A DNA stretch of 9,855 nt, from positions 490,119 to 499,973 of the forward strand of contig CP070766.1 of assembly GCA_020345705.1 (NCBI GenBank). The letters run 5' to 3'. Position 1 is the first letter of the stretch, and each line of letters begins with the position of its first letter. The position numbers were made by a program, and so were the translations under genes. This DNA is from Candidatus Zixiibacteriota bacterium (GTDB taxonomy: Bacteria; Zixibacteria; MSB-5A5; GN15; PGXB01). Below are positions 1 through 6,472 of this stretch, piece after piece. The notes under the pieces were generated by a model, which had not been told where the DNA came from, made no database searches, and was given only the letters and a program-made list of their open reading frames with translations.

Positions 1-932
1 CCCTGCTTGACCAGATAATCGACGGTTTCATGCATTGTCTCACAGCCGGAACCCATCATAATCACGATTCTCTCCGCGTCAGGCGCCCCGACATAATCGA
101 AGAGATTATATCTGCGGCCAGCAACCTCATGAAACCTGTCCATGTATTTCTGAATGATCTCAGGCGCCCGATCGTAGTATTTGTTGACCGTTTCTCTGGC
201 CTGGAAGAAGACGTCGGGATTCTGCGAGGAACCTTTCAGGACCGGACGGTCGGGATTGAGGGCTCTCCGGCGGTGTCTGGTAATATATTTCTCGGCAATC
301 ATGGCACGGAGATCGTCAAAACAGACTTCTTCTATTTTCTGTACTTCGTGAGAGGTGCGGAAACCGTCAAAAAAATGCAATATCGGGACCTGGCATTCGT
401 ATGTTGCCACATGGGCAATCGTCGCCAGATCCATGACCTCCTGCACCGACCCGGAAGCAATTAAACCGAACCCGGTCGAGCGCACCGCCATAACATCCGA
501 GTGATCGCCGAAGATCGACAGAGCGTGAGTCGCCACCGTTCTGGCCGAAACATGAAAAACGGTCGGCGTCAATTCGCCGGCGATTTTGAACATGTTGGGG
601 ATCATCAGCAGCAATCCTTGGGAGGCGGTGAAGGTGGTCGTCAGGGCTCCGGCCGTAGCCGCACCGTGAATGGCACCCGAGGCACCGCCTTCGGACTGCA
701 TCTCCACGACGTCGGGAATCGTTCCCCAGATATTGGTTTTTCCCTCGGCCGATCTGGCATCGGCGACTTCTCCCATGACCGAGGACGGCGTGATAGGGTA
801 GATGGCGATTACCTCGCTCAGCGCATGAGCAACGTATGCCGCGGCGGAGTTGCCGTCGGTTGTGATAATTTGTCTTTTGGTCTTTGAATCAGCTCTGTGA
901 TTTATTGTAGAAGCTTCTGTTTCACCTGACAT
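1..932 (-). CDS. nifJ: Pyruvate:ferredoxin (flavodoxin) oxidoreductase, N-terminal part, cut by the window edge
   Basis: The reverse strand is open from the ATG at 932-930 to base 1 without a stop, giving 310 codons. The family is about 1,200 residues long, so only the N-terminal quarter is here. The enzyme oxidises pyruvate with CoA to acetyl-CoA and CO2 and reduces ferredoxin or flavodoxin in the cytoplasm. Seen: the domain I motif YPITPSS at residues 45-51, then VEMQSEGGASGAIHG at 76-90, which supplies the glutamate that contacts thiamine diphosphate in this family. HVSAR follows at 127-131, and a domain II start (VIMMGSGCETMHET) lies near the left edge. The TPP pyrophosphate site and the ferredoxin-type clusters lie outside the window. 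GGAG sits 10 nt before the ATG. The gene lies 61 nt after dcd on the same strand and may be cotranscribed; I saw no strong promoter between them. Related 2-oxoacid oxidoreductases exist, but the single-chain start and motifs fit NifJ best. Confidence -1.
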   Translation of the reverse strand, partial: MSGETEASTINHRADSKTKRQIITTDGNSAAAYVAHALSEVIAIYPITPSSVMGEVADARSAEGKTNIWGTIPDVVEMQSEGGASGAIHGAATAGALTTTFTASQGLLLMIPNMFKIAGELTPTVFHVSARTVATHALSIFGDHSDVMAVRSTGFGLIASGSVQEVMDLATIAHVATYECQVPILHFFDGFRTSHEVQKIEEVCFDDLRAMIAEKYITRHRRRALNPDRPVLKGSSQNPDVFFQARETVNKYYDRAPEIIQKYMDRFHEVAGRRYNLFDYVGAPDAERIVIMMGSGCETMHETVDYLVKQ

Positions 933-993
933 GATTAGATAACTCCGAATAACAAACCTATTCTATTAAAACCTAACTTGTTTAATTGTCCTC

Positions 994-1548
994 TTATATT
1001 GTTCTCGGCAATGTGATGCTTTTTTGCGCCTGGTATTTACCCTTTTTGTCCTTATAGGAAACCTGACAGATTTCGTCAGCCCCCAGGAAAATTATCTGCG
1101 CAATTCCTTCGTTGGCATAAATCTTGGCGGGTAAAGGAGTGGTGTTGGATATCTCCAGAGTGGCATAGCCTTCCCACTCCGGCTCAAAGGGGGTTACATT
1201 TACGATAATCCCACAACGGGCATAGGTCGACTTTCCCAGACAAATCGTAATCACGTCACGAGGAATCTTGAAGTACTCGACCGTTCGGGCCAGGGCAAAT
1301 GAATTCGGCGGGATAAGAACCGATTTGGCTTTAACGTCAATAAACGACTTTCGGGAAAAATCCTTGGGATCAATAACAGATGAATTGGCATTAGTGAATA
1401 TCTTGAATTCGTCGGCAATTCTTATATCGTAACCGTAAGATGACAGACCATAGCTTATGCCCCGTTTTATCTGTCTGGCCGAAAAAGGACGAATCATATC
1501 ATGTTTAAGGGCCATTTTTTTTATCCATCGGTCCGATTTAACAGGCAT
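994..1548 (-). CDS. dcd: dCTP deaminase
   Basis: This cytoplasmic enzyme deaminates dCTP to dUTP, feeding dTMP synthesis, and acts as a trimer in the family. The product is 184 residues, close to the usual 185-190. Seen: SSYGYDIR at 36-43, IPPNSFALARTVEYF at 79-93, the signature GKSTYARCGIIVNVTPFEP at 105-123 with the serine and arginine (S107, R111) of the active site, and WEGYATLEIS at 125-134, whose E132 matches the catalytic glutamate. The C-terminal KYQAQKS resembles the lid that closes over the triphosphate. I chose ATG 1548 because homologues begin M-x-(V/I)-K-S-D-(R/K)-W. AAGGAG lies just upstream (a short 3-nt gap). A longer frame from TTG 1593 would begin upstream of the -10 box. 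Some family members also hydrolyse dUTP; the sequence does not settle this. The neighbours are unrelated in pathway. Confidence -1.
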   Translation of the reverse strand: MPVKSDRWIKKMALKHDMIRPFSARQIKRGISYGLSSYGYDIRIADEFKIFTNANSSVIDPKDFSRKSFIDVKAKSVLIPPNSFALARTVEYFKIPRDVITICLGKSTYARCGIIVNVTPFEPEWEGYATLEISNTTPLPAKIYANEGIAQIIFLGADEICQVSYKDKKGKYQAQKSITLPRTI

Positions 1549-1582
1549 ATACTCCTTCCCTATGCCGAAAAAATAATCCTTT

Positions 1583-1610
1583 ATTATACGCAATATCCGC
1601 CCTCAGACAA
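1583..1610 (-). promoter_or_regulatory. Sigma-70-type promoter of dcd
   Basis: On the reverse strand there is TTGTCT (1610-1605), a 16-bp spacer and a perfect TATAAT (1588-1583). Transcription would begin near 1576, leaving a leader of about 28 nt before the ATG at 1548. An inverted repeat, ATCCGC-N10-GCGGAT (1595-1616), encloses the -35 box and could be an operator or chance. The promoter lies in the 75-nt gap after the rrf2-type gene, so dcd need not depend on read-through from it. Confidence -1.
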
Positions 1611-1623
1611 GCGGATTTTCGGG

Positions 1624-2064
1624 TCAGCCGGCTCGACCGGACCGACTCGATTTTCTTTCTTTCTTCCGCTTCCGGAGATCGCTTATTGTGTAACTGTCAA
1701 ACACTTCAAGAAGCTCCACTTCCGCCTCCTGCAGGACGGACCTTATGGGGCAGTAATCGTATTTGTCACAGCAGTTCCTATCGTGAAGGCATTTGACCAG
1801 ATGATAAGGACCCTGTATTGCCTCAACCACGTCTCTGACTGTGACGGTATGGGGATCTTTGCTGAGGGTAAACCCCCCCTTGACACCCCGGTGAGACCTC
1901 ACTATTCCAGTCTTGGTGAGATTCTGGAATATCTTCGCTAGGAACTTCTCCGGCACTTCCTTGGCGTCTGCGATTTCCGACAAAGCAATAACGCGGTCGT
2001 CGGGTTGCTCCGACAGGTATATCACTCCAAGGATGCCGTACTCTTCAGCTCTTGTAAATTGCAT
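1624..2064 (-). CDS. Rrf2-family transcriptional regulator with a cysteine cluster
   Basis: This is a 146-residue winged-helix regulator. The Rrf2 signature is clear: it begins MQFTRAEEYGILGVIYL, has the helix-turn-helix region around residues 28-58 (SEIADAKEVPEKFLAKIFQ) and the wing GVKGGFTLSKDP at 60-71. A dimerisation helix follows from about 106. Cysteines at 92, 98, 99 and 105 form a C-x5-C-C-x5-C cluster in the place where IscR, NsrR and RsrR-type members bind a [2Fe-2S] or [4Fe-4S] cluster. Sensing of Fe-S status, oxygen or nitric oxide is therefore plausible but not shown. The tail after residue 130 is strongly basic. A GGGGTG stretch precedes the ATG by 6 nt. The gene has a consensus promoter and stands divergent to the fused Fe-S dehydrogenase operon, a common layout for a local regulator. 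IscR, NsrR or CymR cannot be told apart here. Confidence -1.
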   Translation of the reverse strand: MQFTRAEEYGILGVIYLSEQPDDRVIALSEIADAKEVPEKFLAKIFQNLTKTGIVRSHRGVKGGFTLSKDPHTVTVRDVVEAIQGPYHLVKCLHDRNCCDKYDYCPIRSVLQEAEVELLEVFDSYTISDLRKRKKERKSSRSGRAG

Positions 2065-2084
2065 AGCTCACACCCCGGGAAACC

Positions 2085-2101
2085 ACGGCGATAAACGCCG
2101 T
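2085..2101. repeat. Short inverted repeat in the regulator's leader
   Basis: ACGGCG and CGCCGT are separated by ATAAA, a perfect 6-bp-arm inverted repeat in the untranslated leader, 21 nt before the Rrf2 start codon. As RNA it would form a small GC-rich hairpin just upstream of the ribosome site. It has no U-tract, so it is not a terminator; a role is not known. Confidence -1.
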
Positions 2102-2141
2102 TCAAAAGGATAAAGAATGTCTAACATATCTGACTTATAGA

Positions 2142-2170
2142 ATTATAGATTTATGACTTCATAATGTCAA
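2142..2170 (-). promoter_or_regulatory. Perfect-consensus sigma-70 promoter of the rrf2-type gene, with palindrome in spacer
   Basis: The reverse strand reads TTGACA (2170-2165), exactly 17 bp, then TATAAT (2147-2142): both boxes and the spacing are ideal. Transcription would start near 2135, about 70 nt before the start codon. The spacer contains a perfect palindrome, TTATGA-CT-TCATAA (2151-2164), touching the -35 box. A protein bound there would block polymerase, so a consensus promoter under tight repression, probably autoregulation by the Rrf2 protein, is the natural reading (inference). Confidence -1.
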
Positions 2171-2213
2171 TAGGATATTGTTATCTTTTTCACAAAATCG
2201 ACCAGGCCTTTTC

Positions 2214-2258
2214 CAAAGCCGTATAAGGCTTTGACGCTTACGGGGAAATTGGTATATT
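2214..2258 (+). promoter_or_regulatory. Promoter of the dehydrogenase operon with overlapping inverted repeat
   Basis: TTGACG (2231-2236), a 16-bp spacer and TATATT (2253-2258) form a good promoter, with a start expected near 2265 and a leader of about 40 nt. An inverted repeat CAAAGCC-N6-GGCTTTG (2214-2233, 7-bp arms) overlaps the first three bases of the -35 box, a position suited to an operator. Its sequence differs from the TTATGA/TCATAA palindrome of the divergent promoter, so if both are operators they may be read by different proteins. Confidence -1.
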
Positions 2259-2303
2259 GTATCTCTCGGCGGCACAGGTAATTACCGGAAAGGAGACGCT
2301 GTC

Positions 2304-5009
2304 TTGAGGAATCCGAGGGGTTTGGATTTTTCGACCAATCGAGCGACGCTTTCAGCCTACGCATCGGACGGGTCCATCTATCAAGTTCAGCCTCACGCCG
2401 TCGGGCAGGTCTTTCAGGAAAGAGACATTCAAGAGGCGGTCAACACTGCCGTCAGACAAAAGCTGTCGATCACACCGCGCGGTGCCGGAACCGGACTTGC
2501 CGGCGGAGCTCTCGGCTCAGGACTCATTCTGGATTTCGGCCGGTTCAATAATGTACTGGAGATTGATGTCGACCGCCGGACCGTTCTTGTCCAGCCCGGG
2601 ATAATCTACGACGAACTGAATCGCACTCTTTCGGAGTACGGGTTGTTCTTTCCCCCCGATCCGTCCTCGGGCGATTCCTGTCAGATAGGCGGCATGATTG
2701 CCAACAACGCCTCCGGGCCACGGTCCGTCAAGTATGGCTTGACGTCTCATTTCATCGAGGAGTTGGATATCGTCGACGCCGCCGGGCGGCGGATCAATCT
2801 GAAGAATTACGAAATCGGTTCGGACGAGTTAAAACTCTTTTTCGAGCGGCATCCTGAATATCACGAGGTTTTGGAAATCCTCCAGCAGAATCGTCAGATG
2901 ATCAGAGACCGCTGGCCAAAGCTCAGGAAAAACTCAGCCGGATACAACCTGCTTCAGGTAACAGACGGCCTTGACGCGGGTTTTCTTAATCTCCCGGCGC
3001 TCATGACCGGCTCGGAAGGGACATTGGCGATTTTTGCCGCCGCACGGTTAAGACTGCTTCCGCTGCCCGCCGAGAGACTGACGGCGCGGGTCTATTTCGG
3101 GTCGCTGGTCGAGGCCGGAGAAGCGGTGTCGCCGATTCTCGAGCTTGCACCCTCCGGACTCGAGATTGTCGACGGCGCCACCCTTGACCTGATCGGCAGA
3201 AAAGAATTCGGCATCCCGGAAGAAGCTGCCGCTTTGCTTCTGATTGAGTTTGACGATAGTGTCGAACGATGTAAGGAAAGCTTCCTCGGACTGGCGAAAG
3301 AGCTGAAACCGACCGGGCCGATAGAATTCGCCGATAATCCCGAGGCGACGGCCTCCTTGTGGAAGGCCAGAAAGGCGATTGTGCCGACGTTGTACCGTCA
3401 TCATCCGACGAAGCGGCCCATCTCGCTCGTGGAAGACGTTTCCCTGCCGCACAATCAGATACCGTCATTTATACAATATGCCACGGCGCTGTTTGAGAAG
3501 CATAATCTCACGTTTGGCATGTTCGGCCACATCGGTGACGGCAATCTGCACATCAGGCCCCTTTTTGACATGAATAATAAGGGTGACTTCGATCTGGCCG
3601 GAGCGATATATAACGAAATCTATGATAAAATCATTTCGCTCGGCGGCTCGACCACTGCCGAGCATGCCGACGGGCGCCTGCGGGCATCGGTATTAAGAAG
3701 ACTCTATGGCGATGAGATATTTTCTGTCTTCAGACGGATCAAAACTCTGCTTGATCCCGATAATATCCTCTCACCAGATTCAATCCTGAGCGAGGCACCT
3801 TTTACCGAGAAGATTGACTTTGAAAAGCTTAAATCATACTGCGCTGCCTGCGGCAAGTGCAACGGCTACTGCCCGGCTTATGATTTGTTTCGCCGAGAGG
3901 ATTTCTCGCCTCGCGGCTGGCTGAGGATTTTGAACCAGTCCGGCGCATCCCGGCGGAATCTTGACCGGTTCCTTTCATACTGTTTGAACTGCAAAAACTG
4001 CACCGATGTCTGTCCCGCCGGTGTGGATATCGCCGCGGAGATAATTGCCTACCGGAGTGCCGGGCCATCGACGCTGTCAAAAATGGCCGTTTCCCTGACC
4101 GACCGCGAGTCGTTTCTAAACATCGCCCTCAGGCTAGGCAAACTGAGCGAACCCTTGCTTGAAAGCAACTTCGGCAAATTCACAATGGAGCTTTTCGGCA
4201 AGCACCTCTTCGGCATTGACAAAAGCGCGAAATTCCCGCGTATCGCCAAAAAGCCCCTCCGGAAAAGGTTTTCCGACCGACACGGAGATTTCGGGGACGT
4301 GGGGCTGTTTCACGGGTGCGCCGACAACCTGCTAAAATCGCAGGTCGGCGATGCCGTTTTCAAGGTTTTTGACCGCCTTGGCATAAAAGTCCTTATTCCC
4401 GAACAGAAGTGCTGCGGCCTTCCTCAAGAGACGTACGGCCACTGTGATAATCTAAGAGCAAAGGCCGAGTTCAACATTGAGAGATTGAAACGGTTTGACG
4501 GTGTGATTACCGGATGCGCCTCGTGTCTCTTGAAGCTGAAGGAGTATCCGAAATTATTCGACGACGGCGGCAAGGCCAAAAAATCGGCTGAAGAGCTCGC
4601 TGCCAAATGCTATGATATCAGCCAGTTTCTCAACCGGCTTGATATTGACCGGTCAATCTTTGGTTCCGGAAGGCCGATCAGAGTTACCTACCATGATCCA
4701 TGCCACCTGAGGATGGCGGGACTTCAGAAGGAGCCTGAAAATCTCATAAGGAGATTGAGCCAGGTGGAAATCATTCATCCCGTGTATGCCGATCGCTGCT
4801 GCGCTCAGGCCGGTTCATACGGCTTTGTGCATTTTCAGGAGTCAAAGCGGATGTTTAAAAAGAAAAAGGACGACTTCAATAGGATTAAGGCCGATTATAT
4901 CATGACATCCTGCCCGGCCTGTCAGATGAAAATCCGAGCCGAGATGGACGGGAACTTCAAAGTTGTCCATCCGGTTGAAATTCTTGCCGAGCGGATGAGA
5001 AATGATTAG
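2304..5009 (+). CDS. Fused FAD-linked 2-hydroxyacid dehydrogenase / Fe-S (CCG-domain) oxidoreductase
   Basis: This 901-residue protein joins a GlcD-like flavin half to a GlcF/GlpC-like Fe-S half, as in Dld-II and YdiJ-type D-lactate or D-2-hydroxyglutarate dehydrogenases. The FAD-binding PCMH domain covers about 25-255 (TPRGAGTGLAGGAL at 57-70, FFPPDPSS at 115-122, IGGMIANNASG at 128-138). The C-terminal oxidase cap has GHIGDGNLH at 408-416 and EHADGR at 453-458, which carry the metal/substrate histidines and glutamate of the family. Two CxxCxxCxxxCP ferredoxin motifs follow (C513-C523 and C560-C570). Two CCG domains come next (C672, CC703-704, C738/C741; C800, CC832-833, C870/C873). Electrons likely pass from substrate through FAD and Fe-S centres to a quinone or other carrier. 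No membrane segment is seen. TTG 2304 is chosen because GGAAAGGAG lies 8 nt upstream and homology begins soon after. The substrate cannot be named. Oddities are A455 and A834, where glycine is usual. Confidence -1.
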   Translation: MRNPRGLDFSTNRATLSAYASDGSIYQVQPHAVGQVFQERDIQEAVNTAVRQKLSITPRGAGTGLAGGALGSGLILDFGRFNNVLEIDVDRRTVLVQPGIIYDELNRTLSEYGLFFPPDPSSGDSCQIGGMIANNASGPRSVKYGLTSHFIEELDIVDAAGRRINLKNYEIGSDELKLFFERHPEYHEVLEILQQNRQMIRDRWPKLRKNSAGYNLLQVTDGLDAGFLNLPALMTGSEGTLAIFAAARLRLLPLPAERLTARVYFGSLVEAGEAVSPILELAPSGLEIVDGATLDLIGRKEFGIPEEAAALLLIEFDDSVERCKESFLGLAKELKPTGPIEFADNPEATASLWKARKAIVPTLYRHHPTKRPISLVEDVSLPHNQIPSFIQYATALFEKHNLTFGMFGHIGDGNLHIRPLFDMNNKGDFDLAGAIYNEIYDKIISLGGSTTAEHADGRLRASVLRRLYGDEIFSVFRRIKTLLDPDNILSPDSILSEAPFTEKIDFEKLKSYCAACGKCNGYCPAYDLFRREDFSPRGWLRILNQSGASRRNLDRFLSYCLNCKNCTDVCPAGVDIAAEIIAYRSAGPSTLSKMAVSLTDRESFLNIALRLGKLSEPLLESNFGKFTMELFGKHLFGIDKSAKFPRIAKKPLRKRFSDRHGDFGDVGLFHGCADNLLKSQVGDAVFKVFDRLGIKVLIPEQKCCGLPQETYGHCDNLRAKAEFNIERLKRFDGVITGCASCLLKLKEYPKLFDDGGKAKKSAEELAAKCYDISQFLNRLDIDRSIFGSGRPIRVTYHDPCHLRMAGLQKEPENLIRRLSQVEIIHPVYADRCCAQAGSYGFVHFQESKRMFKKKKDDFNRIKADYIMTSCPACQMKIRAEMDGNFKVVHPVEILAERMRND

Positions 5010-5033
5010 AATATGTTCTCGGGGTAGGTGCCA

Positions 5034-5588
5034 ATGGCAAAGGACGAAAAAAACGAAAAATCAAAAGGTCTGCTGATTGTATATACCGGGAACGGCAAGG
5101 GCAAGACCACCGCCGCCCTGGGGATGACCATCAGAGCCGTTGGATATGATTGGAAAGTCTGTGTCATCCAGTTCATCAAGGGATCCTGGAAGTACGGCGA
5201 GATGGACGGCATCAAGAAACTGGAACCGAACGTTGAGTTTCATGTCATGGGCGAAGGCTTTGTCGGCATCATCGATGATGACAAACCGATCGAGGAGCAT
5301 CGCCAGGCGGCCAGAAAGGCCTATGACCTGGCCCTGGAGAAAATGAAATCGGGCCGGTACCGTTTGATTATAATGGACGAGCTCAGCGTGGCGGCCTCAC
5401 TCGGTCTGGTTTTCCCGGATGAATTCAAGAAACTGGTGGCGCAGAAACCGGCCGACCTACATCTGGTCATCACCGGTCGCAGGGCTCCGGACTGGCTGAT
5501 AGAAGAGGCGGACTTGGTCACCGAGATGACGGAAATAAAGCATCCTTACCAGAAGGGGATCCTGGCTCAAAAGGGCGTGGACTTTTGA
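5034..5588 (+). CDS. cobA: Cob(I)alamin (corrinoid) adenosyltransferase, CobA/CobO/BtuR type
   Basis: This cytoplasmic enzyme transfers the adenosyl group of ATP to reduced corrinoid, making adenosylcobalamin or its precursor. With residues counted from the ATG, the product is 184 long, typical of the family. Seen: the P-loop TGNGKGKTTAALG near 18-30, IQFIKG near 45-50, the Walker-B-like LIIMDELS near 111-118, VITGRRAP near 146-153 and the C-terminal HPYQKGILAQKGVDF. The basic, disordered-looking N-terminus (MAKDEKNEKSKG) is common here. An in-frame GTG at 5028 would add two residues; I prefer ATG 5034 because the GGGGTAGG stretch (5021-5028) then has normal spacing. It begins 24 nt after the dehydrogenase and overlaps the next gene by 4 nt, so it is cotranscribed. 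No cobalamin riboswitch is visible upstream and no other B12 gene is present, which suggests salvage, or synthesis genes elsewhere. Confidence -1.
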   Translation: MAKDEKNEKSKGLLIVYTGNGKGKTTAALGMTIRAVGYDWKVCVIQFIKGSWKYGEMDGIKKLEPNVEFHVMGEGFVGIIDDDKPIEEHRQAARKAYDLALEKMKSGRYRLIIMDELSVAASLGLVFPDEFKKLVAQKPADLHLVITGRRAPDWLIEEADLVTEMTEIKHPYQKGILAQKGVDF

Positions 5589-6469
5589 AAATAGCAATTA
5601 CCGGGGCTACCGGTTTCGTCGGGGGGCATCTGGTCAAAGCTCTTTCCGAAAAAGGTCATAGTCTCAGACTGCTCAGCCATCGGCGGCATCTGGCGGAGAA
5701 TGCGATCAAATCCGTGGAGGTTGTCAGGGGTGACGTGCATGACCCGGAATCATTGACAAGCATTTTTGAGTCAATTGACGCTGTGTACCATCTGGTGGGA
5801 ATTATTGCCGAGACAAAAACGCTGACATTTGACAGAACCGTTGCTGAGGGCACGAAGAACGTCGTCTCAGCCTGCGTTGATCAGGGAATCAGAAGAATCA
5901 TATACCTTTCGGCGGCCGGAACCTCGCCCAACGCGGCTTCAAAGTATCACAAAACCAAGTGGATAGCTGAGGAAGCTATCAGGAATTCCGGCATACAGTA
6001 TACGATTTTTCGGCCGTCTGTTATTTTCGGTCTGGACGACGGGTTTGTCAGCATGCTGGTGCGGATAATCTCCGGATTTCCACTGGTGCCGATCATCGGC
6101 GACGGGAGGTATCAAATGCAACCGGTCTATATTGATGACTTGGTCCGAATTATGAGTCAGGCGCCCGAGAATGAAAAGAGTCTTAACAAGACGATTGAAG
6201 TCGGCGGACCGGAAAGATTTCAGTATCGGGAGATCGTCTCAATCCTGAAAAGAGTCTTGAATAAAAAAAGGGGAAACATATATTTGCCGCTGTGGTTTAT
6301 GAAGATGAATGCCTTTCTGCTGGAACAGGTAATGAAGCCGGCTCCGATTACGCGGGACCAGATCGCCATGCTCATAGCCGGCAACGTCTGCGATAACGGC
6401 AAGCTTTATGAAGTATTTGATGTTGAACTGACAGGTTTTGAAAACGGTTTGAGAAAATACAAGAGGTAG
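5585..6469 (+). CDS. NAD(P)-binding epimerase/dehydratase-like protein (atypical SDR, NDUFA9-like)
   Basis: This 294-residue Rossmann-fold protein is of the extended/atypical short-chain dehydrogenase type. Seen: the nucleotide-binding motif ITGATGFVGGHL at 5-16, an acidic GDVHD at 49-53, YHLVG at 68-72, the serine strand YLSAAG at 107-112, and a YHKTK motif at 121-125 with the Y-x3-K spacing of the catalytic pair. FRPSVIFG at 142-149 and PVYIDDLVRIM at 180-190 are usual for epimerase-like members that resemble mitochondrial complex I subunit NDUFA9 and YfcH/YlmF-type bacterial proteins. No signal peptide is seen. The start TTG at 5585 overlaps the cobA stop (TTGA), implying translational coupling; AAGGG lies 9 nt upstream. 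The substrate is unknown; sugar-nucleotide, quinone-related and structural roles all remain possible. The family call is firm, the function is not. Confidence -1.
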   Translation: MKIAITGATGFVGGHLVKALSEKGHSLRLLSHRRHLAENAIKSVEVVRGDVHDPESLTSIFESIDAVYHLVGIIAETKTLTFDRTVAEGTKNVVSACVDQGIRRIIYLSAAGTSPNAASKYHKTKWIAEEAIRNSGIQYTIFRPSVIFGLDDGFVSMLVRIISGFPLVPIIGDGRYQMQPVYIDDLVRIMSQAPENEKSLNKTIEVGGPERFQYREIVSILKRVLNKKRGNIYLPLWFMKMNAFLLEQVMKPAPITRDQIAMLIAGNVCDNGKLYEVFDVELTGFENGLRKYKR

Positions 6470-6472
6470 AAT

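Noticed and set aside
30..887. Two plus-strand open frames of 144 and 128 codons at the left end
   Set aside because: They lie antisense to the nifJ reading frame, which shows clear family motifs across the same bases. The plus-strand peptides are low-complexity and arginine/glycine-rich with no family signature.
933..993. Separate promoter for nifJ in the 61-nt gap after dcd
   Set aside because: A/T-rich hexamers are present but no pair with acceptable boxes and spacing was found; read-through from dcd is as likely.
3001..3468. Minus-strand open frames of 134-155 codons inside the dehydrogenase gene
   Set aside because: They are overlapped fully by a well-conserved flavoprotein frame; their translations are arginine/serine-rich shadows without motifs.
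5010..5033. Cobalamin riboswitch ahead of cobA
   Set aside because: The gap is only 24 nt, too short for a riboswitch, and none is visible in the operon leader at 2259-2303.
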